From Semisulcospira habei (lineage: Eukaryota; Mollusca; Gastropoda; Semisulcospiridae): a stretch of 64,000 nt of DNA. Positions 44,249-53,200 of this stretch are shown here, piece after piece; positions within the stretch are counted from its first letter, which is position 1; each line of letters begins with the position of its first letter. A program made the translations under genes and the position numbers. The notes under the pieces were generated by a model, which saw only the letters and a list, made by a program, of their open reading frames with translations, did no database searches and was not told the origin of the DNA. Location: positions 49,243,323-49,307,322 of the forward strand of contig BTPG01000004.1 in assembly GCA_036245525.1 (NCBI GenBank), written 5' to 3'.

Positions 44249-47200
44249 CTGCTCCGATTTCAGAAGAACAAAAATCCGGACACAAAGAGTAAATAAAGCG
44301 CCAAGAAGAAAGAAACACGCTTTTAGGCAAATTTGTTTTTGTTAGTACAAAACACGGTTTGCTAAAATTTCAAGGTACTTTTTCATAGTCAAACAATAAC
44401 GTCTTTTATAGTTGCAGGCATTTACCGTACTTCTGTGCGGTTTCTCTTTCAGTTGTTATTGTTTTAATTTGTGATTTCGTTTCTGTTTGTTTGTTTGTTT
44501 GTTTTCGTTGTGTTGTTGTTGTTGTTGGCTATTTTCTTAAACTCAGTTCGTATCGAAAGGAAAATTTTTAAAAAAACAGACCAAAAAAGGTGACTGCCAA
44601 GCGTGTAAAATGCAGAGAGGAACCCAGCGGAGCAAGAAGCACGCTTAGAAAAGACAGTTACAAAACAATAAAGGGAACATAAACGTTATTTTTAACAGGC
44701 GCATTTCATTTTTAAAAATCTTACGTTAAAAACGGCTAAACTTTCAAAGTTCGAAATAAAAACAAGGTGACTCGATTAACTCATTCAGCCCTGACGCACT
44801 ACAGCAGGAGATGGGTCGACCAAGCTAATCTGGCACTGCCCTTGAATTATCATGGTCGATCCATCTCCTGCAACTGGCGCATCTTGGCTTGACTTCGCGA
44901 ACGAAGATTTTATAGGAGTTGACCACGACGTCTGCAGGCTTGTTCGTGGCTGCGGAGGCCAATCCGAGACAGGCAGGTTCGACCGCAGTGGCTGCAGGGG
45001 AAGGTATGGCCAGGGTTCTGAGCTGCAGCATCTCTGTTTTTTCTCCTGAGCCGCTTGTCCTTAAGGCTAGCTCTGTGAGAGTCCTCAAAGGAGACAGCTG
45101 CCTTGTAAATGGTGGAGCGCCAGGTGTCACGGTCCGCAGCAAGCGAAGACCACTGGTGGTGGTCGATTTGGCAGGCACTAAGTGACTTCTTGAGACAGTC
45201 TTTGTATCTCTTCTTTGGTGCCCCTCTGTCACGGTGTCCAGTAGCAAGCTCGCCGAACAGTGTGATCTTTGGTAGGCGATGATCCTCCATTCTGGAGACA
45301 TGCCCCGCCCAGCGGAGCTGTGTCCGCAGCAGCAAACCCTCGATGCTCACAGTTTCAGCCTGTTCAAGGACCTCGACGTTGGTGACATAGTCACTCCAGT
45401 GAATGCCCAGGATGGTACGCAGGCAGCGCTGGTGGAAGCGTTCGAGGAGTCGTAGTTGGCTGCGGTAGAGGGCCCAGGACTCGGAACCATACAGCAGGGT
45501 GGTGAGGACGACAGCTCTGTACACGCTGATCTTGGTGCCTGTTTTCAGCTGTTGATTGTGCCACACCCGCTTGAAAAGTCTCCCGAAAGCGCTGTTAGCT
45601 TTTGCCAGCCTGCTGTCAAGCTCCTTGTCCAGCTTGGCGTCCGACGTGATAATGCAGCCAAGGTAGGTAAACTGGTGCACTGACTTTAGTTCAGACTCGC
45701 CAATGGTGATGTGAGGAGGGCGATACACTGTCTTGGGTGCCGGCTGATGGAGGACCTCTGTCTTTTTCAGACTGACCTCGAGTCCAAAGAGCTGGGCAGC
45801 ATCTGCGAAGCAAGACGTGATGCGCTGCAGGGCTCTCTCTGTGTGTGCAACGAGGGCAGCATCATCAGCAAAAAGCAGCTCACGAATCAGTTGGTCTAGG
45901 GTTTTCGTGTGGGCCTGCAGTCGTCTGAGTTTGAACAGGTTGCCATCGAGACGATACCTGATGTACACTGCATCGTCATCATCGAGGTCCCCTGTGGCCT
46001 GCTTCAACATCATGCTAAAAAAGATGGTGAAGAGGGTCGGTGCCAGCACGCAGCCCTGCTTTACGCCGTTGAGAATAGGGAATGGTTCTGAGAGGTCATT
46101 GTTGAGTCTGACCTGGCCTTGCTGGTCCTCGTGTAGCTGGACAATCATGTTGAGGAACTTTGGGGGACAGCCAAGTCGCTCCAGGATCTGCCACATGCCT
46201 TGCCTGCTCACAGTGTCGAACGCTTTTGTTAGGTCGACAAATGTTACGTACAGCCCTTTGTTCTGCTCCCTCGCGCTGGGACCATACGGCGTTGAGGCGC
46301 GTCCCCTGGGTGGTGGATAAGGGGTCCCTCGTGAGAGGGGTGCACCGAATGAAATAAGGTGCCGTGAACCAACATGGTCTAAGGGAAGGTGACCCCGACA
46401 GAAAACCCCTGGTCCTCCTAGTAAGGGGGTTGGGCGTGGGGGTAGCCTCCCCACCCTGCAAAAAAGGAAATAGCTACAAAAACGCCGACGAAAAGAGACT
46501 TATGACGTCCTGTGGTGAAAGCCGGAAGTCTTCGGAAGCTACAGGACCGAGCCGCCTCTCTCTATCCAGGGATACAACCATGGGCACATGGAACGTCAAG
46601 ACCATGTACCAGAGCGGCAAGGCCGCCCAGATAGCAGCGGAAATGCAAAAGTACAACCTTTCCCTGCTAGGCATCAGTGAAGCCAGATGGACGCAGTCTG
46701 GCCAGAAAAGGCTGTTAAGTGGGGAGATGATTCTGTATTCAGGTCATGAAGAGGAGAATGCCCCCCATACAGAAGGAGTAGCACTCATGCTGTCACCAGT
46801 GGCACAGAGAGCGCTGATGGGCTGGGAACCTCTTGGGCCAAGAATTATAACAGCAGCCTTTAGAACCAAGAAAAAGCTCAAGCTGAACGTCATCCAGTGT
46901 TATGCGCCCACCAATGATAGTGACGAGGAAGAGAAACAAGAGTTCTACGACCGACTCCAGAGTGCCGTGGACAAATGTGCGGAGCGAGACATCACCATCG
47001 TCATAGGCGATTTTAATGCCAAAATAGGGGAGGACAACACCGGATACGAAGAGGTGATGGGGAGACAGGGACTAGGCTCGGAGATGAGTGAGAACGGGGA
47101 GAGGTTTGTAGACTTTTGTGCTCTAAACCGACTTGTCATTGGAGGCAGCATCTTCCCACACAGAAGAATACACAAAGCAACTTGGGTCTCACCTGACCAT

Positions 47201-50200
47201 ACAACAGAGAACCAAATAGACCATATCTGCATTAGCAAGAAATTTAAAAGATCCCTTCAAGATGTTCGGGTGAGGAGGGGAGCAGATGTCGCCTCAGACC
47301 ACCATCTGCTTACCTTAAGAATGAAGCTCAAGCTAAAGAAAAGCCGCACAGAGACAACAAGAAGACAGCGCTATAATGTAGGCCTCCTGAGAGAAACTGG
47401 AGTTAGAGAAGAGTTCAAACTGGTGCTGTCCAACCGGTTTCAAGCGCTACAGGAGCTAGTAAATGAAGAGGAGGCGGTCACCACAGAGCAGCAGTGGAAG
47501 GCAGTTAGAGAGGCGCTGAACTCAACCTGCAAAGACACTGTAGGGTTCAGGAAACACCACCACAAGGACTGGCTGTCGGCACAGACCTTGAAGAAGATAG
47601 AAGCGAGGAAGCAGAAGAAAGCAGCGGTCAACAACAGTCGCACGAGAGCAGCCAAAGTAAGGGCACAGGGGGAATACTCGGAAGCCAACCGCGAGGTGAA
47701 GAGGAGTATCAGGGCAGACAAGAGGGCCTACACAGACAGCCTGGCAGCAGAGGCAGAAAAGGCAGCAGGCAGCGGCAACATGAAACAGCTCTACGACATT
47801 ACCAGAAGATTGTCGGGTAAGTATGGCCATACAGAAAGACCAGTAAAAGACAAAGAAGGCAAGCCTATTGCAGACAGAGCAGACCAACTCGACAGATGGG
47901 CCGAGTATTTTGAAGAGTTACTGAACAGACCTAGCCCACCCGACCCCCCCAACATCCAGCCGGCAGAGACCGACCTACCCATCAGCTGTGACAGACCCAG
48001 CCGGGAAGAGATCAGAAAAGCAGTGGCATTTTTGAAGAATGGCAAAGCAGCAGGGCCAGATGGCATCCCAGCGGAGTCTCTGAAAGCAGACCTAGAGACA
48101 ACAGTTGAGATGCTGTACCCACTGTTTGGAAAGATCTGGGAAGAGGAGGTGATGCCAGCTGACTGGAAGGAGGGGTACCTAATCAAGCTTCCCAAGAAAG
48201 GCGACCTCAGCAAGTGTTCCAACTACAGAGGAATCACCTTGCTGTCAGTACCAGGAAAGGTCTTCAACAGGATCATCCTAGAGAGAATGAAGAGCTCCGT
48301 TGACCCCCAGCTGAGAGACCAGCAAGCAGGATTCAGGAAGAACCGATCATGTACAGACCAGATCGCCACTCTCCGCATCATCGTGGAACAGTCTCTGGAG
48401 TGGAGCTCCCCGCTGTACGTCAACTTTGTGGATTATGAGAAAGCATTTGACAGCGTGGACCGAGAGACTCTGTGGAAACTCCTACGACACTACGGTGTAC
48501 CCACAAAGCTCGTCCGCCTGATCAAGAGCAGCTATGATGGCATGACATGTCGCGTGATCCACGAAGGGCAGTTTACCAGAGAGCTCCAGGTCAGAACTGG
48601 TGTCAGGCAGGGGTGTCTGCTGTCTCCGTTCCTCTTCCTACTGGCCATAGACTGGGTCATGAAGATGACCACAGAGCACAGACGAAGTGGAATACAGTGG
48701 ACACTGTGGACACAGCTTGACGACCTCGATTTTGCAGACGACTTGGCATTACTGTCCCACACTCATCAACAAATGCAGGACAAGACCACGAGGCTTGCTG
48801 ACATCTCGTCCCAAGTGGGCCTCACCATTCACAAACAGAAAACAAAGACAATGAGGCTGAACGCAACCAGGGAAGAACCAGTCTTGCTTGCTGGCACCCC
48901 GTTGGAGGAGGTGGAGTCCTTCACCTATCTCGGGAGCATCATAGACAAAAATGGCGGCACTGATGCAGATGTCAGAGCACGAATCGGTAAAGCCAGAGCA
49001 GCCTTTCTCCAGTTAAAAAAAGTGTGGAGTTCCAGAGAGCTGTCACAACACACCAAAGTCCGGATTTTCAACTCCAATGTAAAAGCAGTTCTCCTATATG
49101 GAGCAGAGACATGGAGATTGACAAAAACCACAGTCAACAGAGTACAGACCTTCATGAACAGTTGCCTTAGAAGAATTTTGAAAATCCACTGGCCAGAGAA
49201 GATCAGCAACGTCAGACTCTGGGAGAGAACAGAGCAGATAACAGCAGAGAATGAAATTGGGCGAAGAAGATGGGGATGGATCGGTCACAGTCTGAGAAAG
49301 CCAGCTTCCAGTATCACTAGGCAGGCATTGTCATGGAACCCCCAGGGAAAGAGGAAAAGAGGTAGGCCGAAAAACTCCTGGCGTCGAGACCTCCAAGCAG
49401 ACATCAAGAGACTGGGAACCACCTGGAGTAGAATCGAAGGAGAAGCACAGGACAGGAGTTGCTGGAGGTCTCTCGTCGACGGCCTATACCCGGGTAGGGG
49501 TGACAGGCGTAAGTAAGTAAGTAAGTTTGTTCTGCTCGCGGCACTTCTCCTGTAGCTGTCTCAGCACAAAGACCATATCGGTGGTGCTCCTGTTTGCTCT
49601 GAAGCCACACTGGCCCTCTGGGAGTTGGTCTTCAGCGATGGCAGGTACCAGCCGATTCAGGAGCAGCCTTGCAAGGATTTTCCCAGCAATGGACAGCAGG
49701 GTAATTCCCCGATAGTTGGAACAGTCAGACTTCTCGCCTTTGTTCTTGTACAGGGTGATAATGACTGCATCACGGAGATCTTTTGATAGTGTTCCTTCCT
49801 CCCAGCAGCAGAGAAAGAGGTCATGGAGCCTGTTGTGCAGTGCTGTGCCTCCATGTTTCCAGATCTCTGGCGGTATTCCATCAATGCCTGCTGCTTTGCC
49901 ACTCTTGAGCTGGTGGATGGCTGTGAGGGTCTCTTCAGCGGTGGGCGGTTCGTCCAATTCAACCCTCACTGGGAGGTGTGGGATTTGTAGGACGACTGCT
50001 TCTTGAACAGTGCGCTCAGCGCTGAAGAGGCTCTGAAAGTATTCCGACCAGCGGTTCAAGATGGAGGTATTATCTGTGAGGAGTGCCTGGCCATTCGCGC
50101 TTCGCAGGGGACTTTGTACCAGGTGCCTGGGGCCATACACTGCTTTCAGTGCTTCGTAGAAGCCCCTGTAGTCACCATTATCAGCGCAAAGCTGGGTCCT

Positions 50201-53200
50201 CTGCGCAAGTCTGGTCCACCACTCATTCTGGAGATCTCTGAGCTTGCGCTGGAGACTGCTGCAGACGAGGCGGAAGGCAGACTTCTTCACAGGGCAGGAA
50301 GGCTGGGCTAGGTGGGCCTGATGGGCGGCTCTTTTTTTTACTAGGTGTTCCTGGATCTCTACATCGTTTTCGTCAAACCAGTCTTTGTTCTTCTTTCTGG
50401 CGAAACCCAAGACTTCTGCAGAGGATTTTGCAATAGCAGTTTTCAGTTGTTCCCAAAGTGTTTCAGGGGAGGAGTCTACTGGGTCCGCTGTGTCTTTGAG
50501 CCTGCGCTGTAAATCTGTCTGAAAGGCAGCTTTCACATCGTCACGCTGAAGGCTGGCAACATCAAGCTTTTTCTTGGGGGGCCCCCATTTCTTGGGTTTT
50601 GGCTTGAAGTGGAGCCTGAGTTTGCAGCGGACAAGGCGGTGGTCAGTGTGGCACTCTGCGCTGGGCATCACTCTGGTGAGGAGGACGTCACTGCGGTCCC
50701 TCTGACGCACTAGGACATAGTCGATAAGGTGCCAGTGTTTGGAGCGAGGATGCATCCAGGTGGTCTTTCGACTGTCCTTTTGCTGAAAAGTAGTGTTGGT
50801 GATGACCAGTTGCTGCTCCGCACAAAACTCCAACAGTAGGCGGCCATTGTCATTGCAGTTCCCCACGCCATGCTTGCCGAGGACTCCTTTCCAGGCTTCA
50901 GAGTCCCGGCCCACTCTGGCGTTGAAGTCGCCAAGGATGATGACTTTGTCGTCTGCAGGGGTACTCTGTATGAGGCTGCGCAGGTCAGTGTAAAACTTGT
51001 CCTTTTCAGCAGGCTCTGCCAGGAGGGTTGGGGAGTACACACTGAGAAGGGTGACGTGTTGCTGGTGTCTCAGTGGGAGGCGCATGGACATGATGCGGTC
51101 TGAGTGGCCCGTTGGTAGGTTTTCCAGCTTAGTCGCAATGGATGTCTTGACCATGAAACCCACGCCTGAGAGCCGCCCGTCTTTCTGGTGCATAGTCATT
51201 AGATGACGACTCCAAAATTTGGGAAATACAGCTGTCGGGCTGAATGAGTTTAAAAAGAAGACATAATTTCATAAATATATTAACATTATTGAGATATTGA
51301 ATGTAACCGTCACCTGGCCGATACCACAGAGCATGACTACAACAGTTTGCCCCAGGGACCACCAAGACACCATCTTGTTGAGTCTTTCCGCTAGGTGGCG
51401 CCCGATAGCCTCGTGCACACGGTACTTGCGCTGAAGTGAGAAGACAGATTGCAATAGATATGGTTCGTCAATCAGAAGTAGGTCAAGTACTGCGCGTCTT
51501 TTGACGCAAGCAGTGGATTAAATGCCCGATATCGCATGATTGTCCGGACTTTTAATGCACTGTCACTGAGACGGTTTTCGTCGAAAAACATGGAAATTGA
51601 ACCTAGGCATTTGATCAGTGCTCGCGCTATCGCGCCGGTAATTCCCGGTATAATTTTTTTTTTTTTTTTTTTTTTTTTTATTTTTTTTTTTTTAACTGGT
51701 TATCAGTTGAAGGCAAATACCGGAAAGGAAGAATAATGACGAGCAAGAGCCCGGCGACTAGTGCGACTGAACGGTTTTCGGATCGTCGATGACCCCAAAC
51801 CCTGACGAGCAAAAGAAATACGACATGTTTGTGATCAGGCCCCCAAAATGTAGCATTTCTTTTGCTCCGAGAAACGGTTTCATAAAGTGAGGGGCAACAA
51901 CAAGTAGAAGAGATTTGAACCCGTCCACCGAGCACTGTACATTACGCAGGACTGACACTGAGAGGGCAGATCCACAGACTGGGCCGGTAGAGAATGTGTT
52001 TTGAGGATGCCGGTATTCAGTGTACAGTATTTCTTATAGTTTATAGTTACCTTAACTCATTCGAGACGTGCCGCCTCCGGTTACGCGGCTTAAAGCCGCG
52101 TATCCGGAGGCGGCACATCTCGAATGAGTTAAAACTGACCAGTGACATTGCCGGTCTTGTTTTACAATGATTAGAAGAAATAAATAGTGTACGCTGATAC
52201 ACATAATGAAAAAAAAACATTTCTCTGTAACAGGGATGAATCTGCAGTCAGTTAATATAGTTCAACGGCAGTGGCAGAGCACGTTGCTTGATATACAGGG
52301 ATGCGCATACTAAAACCGGTTCACGGTCTACCTCTATAGTCGCGACGTAACGAACCTATGGTCGGAGACAGCCATTGTGGGGCATACTTGCCCGTACAGT
52401 TTACGGGAGTACTCCGTGCTCAGGAAGTACGCCACAAGTACACCGTTCTATTCGGCAAATGAGATGCTCATCTCATTTGAATAGAAGAGTGTTTGTGTCG
52501 CATTCCCCGCTGAGTGGGTCTGGTCTGGAGACTGAGTAGGCCCAGGCTACTCCCGCAAACGGTACGAGAATGTCTCTGTCTGGCAGTACCATTGATCCGT
52601 CACGGCAGAGTGCGCTCAGTAAAACAGAGTGAAAGCCCAGTGCGGAGAAGGCCATCGGGCCGACGTCGGTCCTGATGGCCTTTGCACACTGGGAGAGGCC
52701 CTCACCTGGAAGTCTATGACTGCGGTGATCGCTTCATGAATCTCGTCACAGGCCGCCGGTCCAGCTTCATTGACGGTCGGCTCGCTATCCCCGGCCTCTC
52801 TAGACAGGCTGTTGGTATAGGCAGGTCGAATATTGAACATTACTACCTAGAAGAGAGAGAGAGAGAGAAAAAAAAAAGAAGTACTCCTTTGGCTGCTTTT
52901 TTCCCTCTCTCCGGTGATAAATAAAAAGGCAATGACTGATTTGCGTGTGAGGGTCACTATACCTATAGCAGTCGGGCGGTGTTAACTTTTTTGGCAGTGA
53001 ACGGGTTAATGGAGCAATCAAATATTTTGAATTTATTTTCGCAGCGGTTTGTGGCGCAGTGGTAAAGGGTCGGTCCATGGCGCAGAGGTAAAGCGCCTGC
53101 TAAAGGTGCGAGGTTTGATACTGAACCGGTTCAGTCGTTGGACTTTATTCCTCTAGTAAGTATCATTGATCCGGGCGGAGCGTCGGGGGTTCTTTCTCCG

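Larger units (their letters stand above)
44883..51184 (-). mobile_element. APE-type LINE, 5'-truncated, itself interrupted
   Basis: A minus-strand non-LTR retrotransposon, interrupted at 46269-49525 by another LINE. Coding runs from 51184 to 49538 (endonuclease and RT fingers) and from 46268 to 44910 (RT palm, thumb, C-terminal zinc finger). The 5' end is missing, since the frame is open right to the boundary. No poly-A tail was seen at the 3' end near 44883. The clade is uncertain, RTE/Proto2-like by general layout. It lies in TMED intron 4 in the gene's own orientation. Confidence 0.85.

Noticed and set aside
44852..46357. Plus-strand frames over the LINE RT half
   Set aside because: They are antisense shadows of the minus-strand LINE frame.
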